Source: Candidatus Amarobacter glycogenicus (GTDB lineage Bacteria; Chloroflexota; Dehalococcoidia; Tepidiformales; Tepidiformaceae). Taken from it: a stretch of 64,000 nucleotides of DNA. The translations under genes were made by a program, and so were the position numbers. Every line of letters starts with the position of its first letter. The stretch's first letter is position 1. The notes beneath the pieces were generated by a model. It was not told the DNA's origin. It saw only the letters and a program-made list of their open reading frames with translations, and searched no databases. Positions 41,085-50,100 of the stretch are shown piece after piece. Location of the stretch: positions 1 through 64,000 of the forward strand of contig JADJZF010000001.1 in NCBI GenBank assembly GCA_016719395.1, read 5' to 3'.

Positions 41085-42905
41085 ATGATGCGGTTGGACG
41101 AACGAGCCGCCCGGCAGAAACGCCTCGAAGCCCGCCCGATGCGGCCCGCCTGGCCGACACTGAAGCGGGCGCTTGGCCTGCACCGGGCGCACGGTAAGGC
41201 AGTCGCTGCGCTCATCGCGGTCATCATCTTCGCCGCCCTCGTCGGGCTCGGGCCGTCGATCATCATCCAGCGCATCATCGACGACGCCCTCGCGGACTCC
41301 GATGGACGCGAACTCAACTTCCTCATCTTCCTCATGCTGATCTTCGTGGGCTTCAACTCCCTTGCGGGCGTCGCCCAGTCGTACCTCAGCCAGAGCATCG
41401 GCCAGAGCGTGATGTTCGACCTGCGCCGGGGGCTCTATCGGCATCTCACCGGGATGTCGTTGCGCTGGTTCACTTCCATGCGCACCGGCGAGGTGCTCTC
41501 CCGCGTGAACAACGATGTCGGCGCGATCCAGAACGTCGTCAGCGACACGCTCTCCGGAGTCGTTGGCAACGTCATCACGGCAGCGACGACGCTGGCGCTG
41601 ATGCTCGCGCTCGATTGGAAGCTGACGCTCTTCTCCTGTGCATTCCTACCCCTCTTCGTTTACCCGGCCAGGCGAGTAGGACAGATGCAGCGAGTGCTGG
41701 TGACCGATTCGCAGGAAGAGCTGGCGACGATGACTTCCCAGATGCAGGAGACGCTTTCGGTGAGCGGTGCCCTGCTCGTGAAGACGTTCGGGCGCCAGGA
41801 AGCCGAAATCGACCGCTTCGAGGCCAGCGCCCGCCGCATCCGGAGCCTCAACATCCGCCGGGCGATGGTTGGACGCGGCTTCTTCATGGCGATGGGAATG
41901 TTCAGCGCCCTCGCCCCCGCGGTCGTCTACTGGTACGGCGGCCACGCGATCATCGGTGGCGACTCGTCGCTGGGCACCGTCGTCGCTTTTGGCGGCCTGC
42001 TCACCCGCCTGTTCCAGCCCGTCTCTCAGTTGCTCAACGTCAACGTGACCGTGCTGAGTTCGCTCGCGTTATTCGAGCGCATCTTCGACTACCTGGACCT
42101 GGAACAGGAGATCGCCGACCGGCCCGGTGCTCACCCGCTGGAACATCCAAAAGGCGACTTGCGCTTCGAGGGTGTGAGCTTCAGCTACATCAAGGACAGG
42201 CCGACACTGCAGGACATCACCTTCGAGGTGCCACCCGGGCAGTTCGCCGCGCTCGTGGGGCACTCCGGCGCCGGGAAGACAACGGTCGCGTACCTCGTCC
42301 CGCGCCTGTATGACGTGCACTCCGGCCGGATCACGATCGACGGGCATGACATCCGCGATGTCACCCTGGAGTCGCTCGGGGCGTGCATCGGCATGGTGAA
42401 CCAGGAGCCGTATCTCTTCCATGAATCGATCCGCGAGAACCTGCGCTATGGCCGGCCCGAGGCAACAGACGCGGAGATCGAGCAGGCGGCCCGTGCCGCC
42501 AATATCCACGACCTGATCGCGAAGCTGCCCTTCGGTTACGGCACGGTTGTCGGCGAGCGCGGCTATCGTCTCTCCGGTGGCGAGAAACAGCGGGTGGCGA
42601 TCGCCCGCGCGCTCCTGAAGGACCCGGCCATCCTCATCCTGGATGAGGCGACTTCCAGCGTGGACAGCGAGACTGAGCGCGCAATTCAGGAGGCGCTCGA
42701 ACACCTGACAAAGGGCCGGACCGTCCTGGCAATCGCCCATCGACTCTCGACTATCGTCGCGGCAGACCTGATCGTGGTGCTCGAAGACGGGCGCATCGCC
42801 GAGAAGGGCAAGCACGCCGAGTTACTCGCGCACGACGGGGTGTATGCGCGCCTCTACCGTCAGCAGTTCCGCGAGACGGATGTGGCTGCTGTGGGCGGCG
42901 CCTGA
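41085..42905 (+). CDS. ABC exporter, fused membrane and ATPase domains (MsbA/LmrA type)
   Basis: 606 residues. A six-helix transmembrane domain (about 35-330) precedes one ATP-binding domain: Walker A GHSGAGKTT (about 392-400), signature LSGGEKQR (about 496), Walker B ILILDEATSS (about 517) and H-loop AIAHRLST (about 550). One half-transporter that must dimerise. Lipid, peptide or drug export are all possible. The ATG at 41085 replaces an earlier GTG because a -10 box overlaps the longer form. Confidence 0.93.
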   Translation: MMRLDERAARQKRLEARPMRPAWPTLKRALGLHRAHGKAVAALIAVIIFAALVGLGPSIIIQRIIDDALADSDGRELNFLIFLMLIFVGFNSLAGVAQSYLSQSIGQSVMFDLRRGLYRHLTGMSLRWFTSMRTGEVLSRVNNDVGAIQNVVSDTLSGVVGNVITAATTLALMLALDWKLTLFSCAFLPLFVYPARRVGQMQRVLVTDSQEELATMTSQMQETLSVSGALLVKTFGRQEAEIDRFEASARRIRSLNIRRAMVGRGFFMAMGMFSALAPAVVYWYGGHAIIGGDSSLGTVVAFGGLLTRLFQPVSQLLNVNVTVLSSLALFERIFDYLDLEQEIADRPGAHPLEHPKGDLRFEGVSFSYIKDRPTLQDITFEVPPGQFAALVGHSGAGKTTVAYLVPRLYDVHSGRITIDGHDIRDVTLESLGACIGMVNQEPYLFHESIRENLRYGRPEATDAEIEQAARAANIHDLIAKLPFGYGTVVGERGYRLSGGEKQRVAIARALLKDPAILILDEATSSVDSETERAIQEALEHLTKGRTVLAIAHRLSTIVAADLIVVLEDGRIAEKGKHAELLAHDGVYARLYRQQFRETDVAAVGGA

Positions 42906-42957
42906 GTCCCCGTGAGGTGCCTCCTCCTGCGTGCCCCCGGGGCTGCCGCCCGTCGCG

Positions 42958-42963
42958 TAGACT
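42958..42963 (+). promoter_or_regulatory. -10 box of the 42993 hydrolase gene
   Basis: TAGACT, 29 nt before the ATG, with a G-rich stretch between. Confidence 0.45.
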
Positions 42964-42992
42964 TCGCCCACTACTCTCGGGGGGCATCGAAC

Positions 42993-43793
42993 ATGACAGC
43001 TATCGTCCAGGACCGCGTGACGACACGGGAAGGGGTAGTCTTCGGCACCGGCGGCGGCCGCGAATTGCGCTGCGATGTCTACGAACCGCCTGCCGCGGTC
43101 AAGAACGGCATCGGCATCCTGCTCATCCACGGTGGGGGCTGGTCACAGGGCGATCGTTCGCAATTGAAGGGCTACGGCGTGCTGCTCGGGCGGCGCGGTT
43201 ACACCTGCATCGCGAGCGAGTACCGCCTCACCGGTGAAGCCCTCTGGCCGGCGCAGATCGAAGATGTGAAGTGCGCCATCAGGTACGTCCGCGCGAACGC
43301 GGCGGAGCTCGGCGTCGACCCGGACCGGCTCGTCATCTCCGGGAACTCCGCCGGCGGACACCTGTCATTGATGGCAGGCGGCGCCGGTGGCGTCGATGGC
43401 TTCGAAGGGAGCGGCGGCCACGCGGACACGAGTTCCAATGTTGCCGCGGTTATCTCGTTCTATCCTCCCACCGGGCTCGAGCGCCGCTCCTGGGGTGGGC
43501 TGCCGGCCCTCTTCGGAAAAGGAGCCCCGGAGGCGACGCTGCGCGGCGCCAGCCCGCTCACCTATGCCACCAGCTCGTTCCCACCGACGCTCCTTATCCA
43601 CGGAAACAAAGACGAAGTAGTGCCCGAGGCCGAGGCCACGCGCATGTACGAGGCACTGAACGCCGCTGGCGTCCCGGTCGAGCTGCACATGTTCGCCGGG
43701 CGGCCCCATGGCTTCGATGCCGACCCGAAACTGGGCCGCCAGTGCGCGGAGATCATGCTCTCGTTCATGGACCGGTTCGTGCTGGGTCGGTAG
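42993..43793 (+). CDS. Alpha/beta hydrolase (BD-FAE type)
   Basis: 266 residues. Oxyanion motif HGGGW (HGGGWSQGDR), nucleophile in GNSAGGHLS, acid in LLIHGNKDEVVPE and His in GRPHGFD. It is a paralogue of the 16979 gene. Substrate unknown; esterase. The start at MTAIVQDRV agrees with the -10 box at 42958. Followed by a strong convergent terminator. Confidence 0.9.
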   Translation: MTAIVQDRVTTREGVVFGTGGGRELRCDVYEPPAAVKNGIGILLIHGGGWSQGDRSQLKGYGVLLGRRGYTCIASEYRLTGEALWPAQIEDVKCAIRYVRANAAELGVDPDRLVISGNSAGGHLSLMAGGAGGVDGFEGSGGHADTSSNVAAVISFYPPTGLERRSWGGLPALFGKGAPEATLRGASPLTYATSSFPPTLLIHGNKDEVVPEAEATRMYEALNAAGVPVELHMFAGRPHGFDADPKLGRQCAEIMLSFMDRFVLGR

Positions 43794-43814
43794 GGCCGCA
43801 TCCTCGGGCCAAAG

Positions 43815-43845
43815 AAGAAGGCCGGGCGAATTGCCCGGCCTTCTT
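43815..43845. terminator. Bidirectional hairpin terminator
   Basis: A 13-bp stem (AAGAAGGCCGGGC with GCCCGGCCTTCTT) and GAATT loop between the convergent hydrolase and etfA genes; the arms end in runs of A and T. Confidence 0.85.
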
Positions 43846-43872
43846 GTTAATGCCTGTTACCGACGAAGACCG

Positions 43873-44820
43873 CTATGCCAGCTTCTTGATCTCTTCGATC
43901 AGGGCCGGGACGATTTTCTTGTAGTCCTCGATGATGGCGAACTTGCTCACCTTCACCATGTTGGCATCGGCGTCCTTGTTGATGGCGACGATGTTCTTCG
44001 AACCGGCCATGCCGGCCATGTGCTGGCTGGCGCCGGAGATGGCGACGGCGATGTAGAGGTTCGGCGACACGGTCTTGCCGGTCAGGCCGACCTGCTGGGA
44101 TGGGGGATACCAGCCCAGGTCGCAGGCGGCGCGGCTGGCGCCCGTGGCGCCCTTCAGCAGGTCCGCGAGTGCTTCGAGCTGCTTGAAGGCGTCTGCGTCG
44201 CCAAGACCCCGGCCGCCAGAAACGACGACAGGAGCATCTTCGATGCGGATGCCGGTGGTTTCGGCCTTGCTCGTGCCGGTGACTCTTACGCGCGGCGTGC
44301 CCGCCGCATCGATGCTGCTGACGCTACCGCTGCCTGCGGCGCCTTCCGGGGCATCGAACGACTTGGCCTTCACCGTGGCGATGGCCGGCGAGTTCCGGAA
44401 ACCGACTTCGGCGCGGGCGTTGCCGCCGTAAGCCGAGCGCGTAGCGCGGAGCTTGCCACCATCGAGCTTCAGTTCCACGCAGTCCATGGCGACGGCGGTG
44501 CCGAGCTTGAAGGCCAGCGCCGGGCCGAGGTCGCGGCCGAGGCTGGTCTGGCCCAGGAGGACGACATCCGCACCCGTCTGGGCCAGGGCGGCCTGGACAG
44601 CCGGCACGTAGGCGTCGGCGGTGCCATCGGCGAGGGCGCTGTTCGTCGCGGCGATGGCGTTATCGGCGCCCGCCGAGATGAGCTGCTGGGCGAGCGCTTC
44701 GTTGCCGGCGACAAGTGCGGTGACGGTGCCACCGAGCTTCTTGGCCGCGCCGATGAGTTCGCCCGAAATCGGCGCGAGGGCGCCATCAACTGCTTCTGCG
44801 ATTACGAGAATTCCAGCCAT
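43873..44820 (-). CDS. etfA: Electron transfer flavoprotein alpha subunit
   Basis: 315 residues carrying the FAD site. The N-terminal half has ETF fold segments AGADNAIAATNSALADG and DVVLLGQTSLGRDLGPALAF. The C-terminal FAD domain shows SGGRGLGDADAFKQLEALAD, GWYPPSQQVGLTGKTVSPNL and GASQHMAGMAGSKNIVAIN. It accepts electrons from acyl-CoA dehydrogenases and passes them to the quinone pool. 12 nt downstream of etfB. Confidence 0.96.
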   Translation of the reverse strand: MAGILVIAEAVDGALAPISGELIGAAKKLGGTVTALVAGNEALAQQLISAGADNAIAATNSALADGTADAYVPAVQAALAQTGADVVLLGQTSLGRDLGPALAFKLGTAVAMDCVELKLDGGKLRATRSAYGGNARAEVGFRNSPAIATVKAKSFDAPEGAAGSGSVSSIDAAGTPRVRVTGTSKAETTGIRIEDAPVVVSGGRGLGDADAFKQLEALADLLKGATGASRAACDLGWYPPSQQVGLTGKTVSPNLYIAVAISGASQHMAGMAGSKNIVAINKDADANMVKVSKFAIIEDYKKIVPALIEEIKKLA

Positions 44821-44832
44821 TGCGTGCCTCCC

Positions 44833-45633
44833 TTAGATCAGCTTCGCGGCGCGGAGTTTCTGCGCCAGGTTGCGAGCTTTCTCTTCGGGCGAATCGCCCT
44901 CGATGATCTCGACGTTGCTTTCCACTTTCGGCACGTAGAGCGCCTCCAGAGTGAGGTCCCGGTTCGCGGCGCCGAGCTGGTCGCCGATCCCGAGGTCGCC
45001 GGCGCCCCAGATCTGCACCGTCTTCTTGGCGGCGAGCATGATCTGGCGGAGCTGCGGGTAGCGGGGTTCGCCGAACTCGTTCGAAATCGAGACGACGGCG
45101 GGAGTGTTCACTTCGACAGTCTGGAAGCCGTCATCGAGGACGCGTTCCACCTTGATGCCGCTGCCGCCCTTTTCGATCGCTTTCGCCAGCGTGACGACCG
45201 GGATGTCGAGGATGCTGCCGACACCGGTCGGAACCACGCCCATGTCCCAGTCCGCCGCGGCGCGGCCCATGAGGATGAGGTCAGCTCCGCCGAGCTTCTG
45301 GACCGCGGCGGCGAGTGCCTTCGCGGTCTGGAAGTTATCGATGCCTTCGAATTCGGCGCCGGTGATGAGGACGCCTTCATCGGCGCCCATAGCGAGCGCA
45401 TGCTTGATGGCGTCGCGGGCTGTTTCGGGCCCGAGGGAGATGACGGTGACTTTCCCGCCGCCATCGGCTTCGTTCAGGCGCAGGGCGGCTTCCGTGGCCT
45501 GCGGGTCGTAAGGGTTCACCACGGGGGCGATGCCCTGGGCCGGGATGACCTTCTTGGCGGCTTCATCCACTTTGAACGAAGCGGACGGGGTCTCCGGGTC
45601 GGGGATTTGCTTCACACAAACAATGATGTTCAC
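44833..45633 (-). CDS. etfB: Electron transfer flavoprotein beta subunit
   Basis: 266 residues. The opening NIIVCVKQIPDPE, then VVNPYDPQATEAALRL, DLILMGRAAADWDMGVVPTG and the C-terminal ADLGIGDQLGA are standard FixA/EtfB motifs binding AMP. GTG start with AGGAGG 11 nt upstream. It forms an operon with etfA under a promoter that overlaps a CRP-type palindrome, which suggests control by nutritional or redox state. Confidence 0.96.
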   Translation of the reverse strand: MNIIVCVKQIPDPETPSASFKVDEAAKKVIPAQGIAPVVNPYDPQATEAALRLNEADGGGKVTVISLGPETARDAIKHALAMGADEGVLITGAEFEGIDNFQTAKALAAAVQKLGGADLILMGRAAADWDMGVVPTGVGSILDIPVVTLAKAIEKGGSGIKVERVLDDGFQTVEVNTPAVVSISNEFGEPRYPQLRQIMLAAKKTVQIWGAGDLGIGDQLGAANRDLTLEALYVPKVESNVEIIEGDSPEEKARNLAQKLRAAKLI

Positions 45634-45660
45634 GCGGCTATTCGGCCTCCTGCGCGTAAC

Positions 45661-45688
45661 CCGGACTTTGAGTCTGGAGAGAGTCCGG
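45661..45688. promoter_or_regulatory. Stem-loop in etfB leader
   Basis: A 7-bp stem CCGGACT/AGTCCGG with a 14-nt loop, transcribed between the etfB promoter and its start codon. Confidence 0.35.
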
Positions 45689-45723
45689 GGAAGTTCCGTG
45701 GGTCGGTGGGGTTAACCCGCAGC

Positions 45724-45729
45724 AGACTA
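45724..45729 (-). promoter_or_regulatory. -10 box of etfBA
   Basis: TAGTCT on the minus strand, with TTCACA 16 nt upstream as a -35 element. The -35 lies in the palindrome at 45746, and transcription should start near 45717, leaving a leader of about 84 nt. Confidence 0.5.
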
Positions 45730-45745
45730 CCACAAATGAAGGGTC

Positions 45746-45761
45746 TGTGAAATCTCTCACA
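45746..45761. promoter_or_regulatory. CRP/FNR-type operator
   Basis: TGTGAAATCTCTCACA matches TGTGA-N6-TCACA perfectly. It overlaps the etfBA -35, centred about 36 bp upstream of the predicted start, closer than the usual activating distance, so repression is likely. It also lies upstream of the divergent toxin gene. Confidence 0.6.
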
Positions 45762-45915
45762 CGATACCTGTCGCGGCCCTTCGGGATCGTTGTGCTGCCC
45801 GGAAGGACAAAACCTTCCGATCGGTAAACCCCCATGAACCTTGCCGCCGCCGCTTGTTGGTCGCCCCGGGCCGGACGGTTGCGCGAGTCGGGCCTCCGGG
45901 GCAACCATCAGTCCC

Positions 45916-46539
45916 ATGTTCCCGCGCCGTTCCTGGGTCCTCCTTGCAGTCGCTGTCGGGCTGCTCGTTGCCGGACTGGTCCTGCAGCAGTTCGCCGGAG
46001 ACGGGGGCGCCTCCCCGCCCGATCTGCCAGATTCGGAGCTGACGCCTGCCGCGACTGCCGGGAGCTTCGGTCTTCCGGGGCCTTCGCCCACCGCTGGGGC
46101 CGGTACAGCCACGGCCCCCTCCCCCGTGACGCCGCGAACCCCCACTGCCGCGACAACGGCCCAATCCCGCGACCTCTCAATCGATGAGGCCCGGGGCGGA
46201 CACACACTCGCGCGGCATGTCGGCAAGAGCGATGCCGAGTTGTTAGCCCGGCTGAAAGCGGAGCCGGATATCTCCGCGGCGTCGACCTATACCGATCGTG
46301 CAACTGCCGAACGCGTGGTGGCGCAGGTCATCACGAAGAAACGGGCCGAGATCGAGAAGTGGGAAGCGCGCGACGGGAGCCGGACCAACCTCGCCCTGCG
46401 CCTCGCCCTCGGCGTCGTAATCGGCCGCTCGATCGAACAGGGCGAAACGAGAGCGGTAGAGGTCCGGGACGCGGTCGTCGTCCTCCGCTGGACGGGGACC
46501 GGCTGGTACGTCCTCACCAGTTACCCGGAGGACCAATGA
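45916..46539 (+). CDS. Membrane-anchored RNase A-like toxin (CdiA-CT RNase A domain)
   Basis: 207 residues. Helix 6-26 is an uncleaved signal anchor, followed by a Thr/Pro/Ala linker (30-85) and a C-terminal toxin domain (about 88-207) that begins DEARGGHTLARHVGKSDAEL. It matches the RNase A-type CDI toxin pattern: His101, Arg112 eleven residues on, and Thr201/Tyr203 in LTSYP, the spacing of the four active-site residues I recall for the Yersinia kristensenii toxin. It should degrade RNA once inside a target cell. The ATG overlap with the next gene (ATGA) supports an immunity partner. No delivery gene nearby. Start at M-F-P-R-R; longer frame rejected. Confidence 0.78.
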   Translation: MFPRRSWVLLAVAVGLLVAGLVLQQFAGDGGASPPDLPDSELTPAATAGSFGLPGPSPTAGAGTATAPSPVTPRTPTAATTAQSRDLSIDEARGGHTLARHVGKSDAELLARLKAEPDISAASTYTDRATAERVVAQVITKKRAEIEKWEARDGSRTNLALRLALGVVIGRSIEQGETRAVEVRDAVVVLRWTGTGWYVLTSYPEDQ

Positions 46540-46862
46540 CCGTGAGTGAGGGTAGCAGCGTGAGTGAGCCGCCTCTGCTCGATGCCATGGCCGTGCTCCT
46601 CGACGGGTACTTCCACGAGGACTTCCGGGCCGAACACGGCGGGCACGAGGCCGCTGCCAGGGCGTTTGTCCAGGAGGCAAGCGCCGCGGAACGGGAAGCC
46701 GCGAAGCTGGCGCTGGAAGCGTTCCTTTCCTGGGCCGCGGGGGTCTCGCGCGACGTCTGGCAGCGCGCCCTGCGTCGCGCCGGTGGCAGTTGGCGGCCAC
46801 GTTCGCTCGGACCGCTGAGGGAAGTGTTCGAAACACTCGCGAGAGATCCTGATCATTCTTGA
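46536..46862 (+). CDS. CdiI-like immunity protein
   Basis: 108 residues, acidic and helical, starting in the ATGA overlap with the toxin gene. The core LLDAMAVLLDGYFHEDFRAEHGG contains the YFH-D-[FW] pattern of CdiI_2-type immunity proteins; the rest is AREAFVQEAS-like helices ending LREVFETLARDPDHS. It should bind and block the adjacent RNase. It is separated from the CoA-transferase gene by its own leaderless promoter. Confidence 0.65.
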   Translation: MTVSEGSSVSEPPLLDAMAVLLDGYFHEDFRAEHGGHEAAARAFVQEASAAEREAAKLALEAFLSWAAGVSRDVWQRALRRAGGSWRPRSLGPLREVFETLARDPDHS

Positions 46863-46873
46863 ACTTGGCCCGC

Positions 46874-46879
46874 TAAACT
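46874..46879 (+). promoter_or_regulatory. Leaderless -10 box, CoA-transferase gene
   Basis: TAAACT with 7 nt to the ATG. Confidence 0.55.
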
Positions 46880-46886
46880 GCGGCGC

Positions 46887-49251
46887 ATGTTGAGCCCCTA
46901 CCGCGTCCTGGACCTCACCGATAGCCATGCCCAGCTCGGGCCGATGATCCTCGCCGATCTCGGCGCGGAAGTGATCCGCATCGAACCACGGGGCAGCGAC
47001 CGCCACAGTGGGCTCTACCACGTCTACAACCGCGGGAAGAAGCTCACCCAGTGCGACATCGACACCTCGGAGGGCAAGGCTCAGCTACTCGAGCTCGTGA
47101 AAAGCGCGGACTTCCTGTTCGAGGATGCCGGTCCGGGGGCCATGGCTGCCAGGGGCCTTGGCTACGCCGACCTCATTCAGGCGAACCCAACCCTCGTGTA
47201 CGTGGCCGTCTCGCCGTTCGGCCAGGATGGGCCCTACGCGAACCATGCGAACACCGACCTCACACTGGCGGCGATGGGCGGAATGGCGGCGCTGAACGGT
47301 GAGGGTGACCGGCCGCCCGTCCGCGTGACGGTGCCGCAATGCTGGCACCACGGCGCAGCCGAATCCGCTGCTGCGGCGCTCGTCGCCCATCACCGGCGCC
47401 TCCAGACGGGCGAACCGCAATTCGTGGATGTCTCGGTACAGGCGGCTGTGACGTGGACAGCCATCCAGGCGATGACTTCCTACGGCGTCCAGGGCAAGAA
47501 CATGGAGCGAGCCGGCACGCTTCTCCAGCTAGGGGTGCTGACGATGCCGCTGGTCTACCCGGCGCGCGATGGCGAGGTCGTGTTTGCGGCCTTCGGCGGC
47601 GCGGTCGCCAGCATCATCAACTGGATGATCGCCGACGGGACCGTTCCCGGATCCTGGATCGACGACGACAACTGGGCGCAGTACGACATCATGGTGCTGA
47701 CCGGCGCGCCGGTGAAGCACCCGATGGAAGAGCTCCTGGCGAAGGCTGCGGAGTTCTTCGCCAAGTACCCGAAGCAGGAGCTCTTCAACCGCGGGCTGAG
47801 AGACGGGGTAACCATCGCCCCCGTAGCGACGCTGGAAGACGTACTCGGGTTTGATCACCTCGAAGCGCGGAACTACTGGTACGACTACGAACTGCCGGGT
47901 GGCCGGAAAGTGCGCATTCCGGGGGTGTTCGCCCGGCCCGGGCGCACTCCCCTGCATGCTCCCGGCCCCGCCCCGATGGATGCTGACCCCGCTCCAGCCG
48001 CGCGGCCGGCCCTCGGCCCGTTGCCCGGGGCGAAGCCGGGGCGGCTCCCGTTCGAAGGATTGAAGGTCGCTGACTTTTCGTGGATCGGTGTGGGCCCGAT
48101 CTCGGCGAAGTACTTCGCGGACCACGGCGCGACGGTGGTGCGGGTGGAGACCACAAATCCGCCTGACCGCCTGCGCAACGCAGGCCCTTTCAAGGACGGA
48201 GTGGCGGGAGTGAACCGGTCGCAGTTCTTCGGGATGGCGAACTCTTCGAAGAAGGGCGTTGTGCTGGACCTGAAGAGCGCGGCCGGAAAGAAGGTCGCGA
48301 AACAGCTCCTGGCGTGGTGCGATGTCGCATTCGAGTCGTTCACACCCGGGACCATGGCCGACCTCGGCCTCGGCTACGAAGTCGCGAAAGCGCTGAACCC
48401 GGAGATCATCATGGTGAGCACCTGCCTGATGGGCCAGACGGGTCCGGCGCGGAGCCTCGCCGGTTTCGGTTACCACGCGGCCGCCATCGCTGGTTTCTAC
48501 GAGATCACCGGCTGGCCGGACAGGTCACCTGCCGGGCCGTTCACGGCCTACACGGACGTCATCGCCCCGCACTTCCTCGTGGCGACCGTCGCCGCTGCTC
48601 TCGACCACCATCGGCGGACAGGCGAGGGCCAGTACATCGAGCAATCGCAAATGGAGGCTGCCCTCCACTTCCTCGCGCCGGAACTCGTGGAGTACCAGCT
48701 TTCCGGGCGCGATCCCCCGGCGCGCCGGCAACGACGACCCCACGATGTGCCCGCATGCGATTTTCCCCTCTGCCGGGGAGGATCAGTGGATTGCCATCGC
48801 CTGTGAGACGGATGCGCAGTGGGCGGCCCTGGCGCGCGAGATGGCGTCGGCGGCGCCTTCGGGCGCCGACCTCGCGACGTTCGCGGGCAGGCAACGGCGG
48901 AAGGACGAGCTCCATGCGGCTGTTGCGGCCTGGTCCGCGGCCCAGGATCGCTACCAACTCATGGCCCGCTTGCAGTCGGCCGGGGTGCCGGCAGGACCGG
49001 TCCAGCGGTCGAGCGACCTGCTGGCCGACCCGCAACTCGCGCACCGCAGGTACTTCCGCATGCTCGAACACCCGGAGATGGGGATGGTCCCTTACGAAGG
49101 CCACCAGTTCCGCATCGCCGGGTACGACAACGGCCCGCGGTTCGCGGCTCCCTGCCTCGGCGAGCACACCTGGGAGGTGCTCACCGAACTCCTGGGGATC
49201 GAAGAGGGCGAGGCGGGAGAGTTACTCGCCGCCGGCGGCGTCGGGCTGTAG
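46887..49251 (+). CDS. Two-domain CaiB/BaiF CoA-transferase (family III), frameshifted
   Basis: Two fused family III CoA-transferase domains, about 788 residues in all. Domain 1 covers 1-380 (YRVLDLTDSHAQLGPMILAD, DVSVQAAVTWTAIQ); domain 2 begins GLKVADFSWIGVGPISAKYF. The frame breaks at CCCCC 48714-48718: removing one C lets SGRDP run on as RRAGNDDPTMCPHAIFPSAG and GEDQWIAIACETDAQW to GLHL-like end. The reaction is CoA transfer between acyl-CoA and a carboxylic acid; substrates unknown. As it stands the first frame ends at 48806. Homopolymer location favours an assembly error. Confidence 0.85.
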
Positions 49252-49287
49252 TGGCGACGAGGGTCCGGTATCCGGCGGCGCGACGAA

Positions 49288-50017
49288 CTACGGGGCCGGG
49301 GTGACGAACGTGCCGGGTTCGGCATCGATCTCGGGGTCGAGCCGGGCGATCTCGCTGGCAGCGAGCAGGTATGCGCCGGCCAGTGCGTCGAAGGTCGCCG
49401 GGCCGTCACCGGCGAGGTAGGCGGCGTCCATCGCTTTCGCGCAGGCCTCTGCCCACGGCGCGGCAGCGCCCTGGCGGGAAACGACGCCGGTGGCACAGAG
49501 GACGCGGACCTCGGCCTGGCGTGCCTGGATAGCACCGGTGCTGCCGTTCGGTTCGCCCTTTGATCCAGAGGGCCACACTGGCCTGCGCGCCCAGGAGATG
49601 GAGTGCGAACTGCTGCATCTCGGTTACGGTGGCGTCGCCGCTGCAGGCGATGGCGCCGAGGCGGGGATTCGCCGCGCGGTCAGTCCCGGCGGCAGTCGAG
49701 ACCGCCTTGCAGGCCTCGGCCCAGCCGGCACGTGTCCCGGTCGCGCTGACGAACTGGAGGACGGCTTTCCAGACGGTAGTGCTGTAGGGATCGGTGGGCG
49801 CTTCGGCCGGGAACCACGTCGCGTAGTCGGTTTCAGGCAGGACCGCCGGCGCGGGGGTGCCGATCGCCTTCACATATTCGGGCGGCGCCTGCGGTGGTTG
49901 CACGATTGCCCCGACGATCGGCAGGCCGCCCACCGCCCCGGCGAGGTCGGCGTTGTAGCAACGCGCCGTCCCGAGGAAGGCCACCAGTACGAGCGCCCAG
50001 AGGCCTTTGCTGATCAC
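49288..50017 (-). CDS. Exported protein of unknown function, frameshifted
   Basis: Reads as about 243 residues over two frames: a lipoprotein-like signal (SKGLWALVLVAFLGTARC), an Ala/Pro-rich region (PPQAPPEYVKAIGTPAPA), a helical part with WKAVLQFVSATGTRAGWAEA and Cys pairs, then QASVALWIKG joins EPNGSTGAIQARQAEVRVLC to the C-terminus ending TFVTPAP. The break is in AAAGGG (minus strand; 49556-49561). The repeated GWAEACKAVS/PWAEACAKAM motifs suggest two similar halves. No family. Confidence 0.55.
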
Positions 50018-50100
50018 ACCGTGATCATCGGGTCGAAGGCGATGGCGGGGGGGTCTGCCCCGCCTCGGAACCGAAAGACTCAGCAGGAACCGGTGCCTGG

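Larger units (their letters stand above)
45634..45915. other. Divergent control region of etfBA and the toxin gene
   Basis: Holds the etfBA promoter, the palindrome and the stem-loop listed above. No clear promoter was found for the toxin direction; a minor ATG frame at 45834 is not supported. Confidence 0.5.

Noticed and set aside
45841..45915. Longer N-terminus for the RNase-like toxin
   Set aside because: It would start at a TTG and put a Pro/Gly/Arg stretch before the signal anchor; the ATG at 45916 gives a proper anchor helix.
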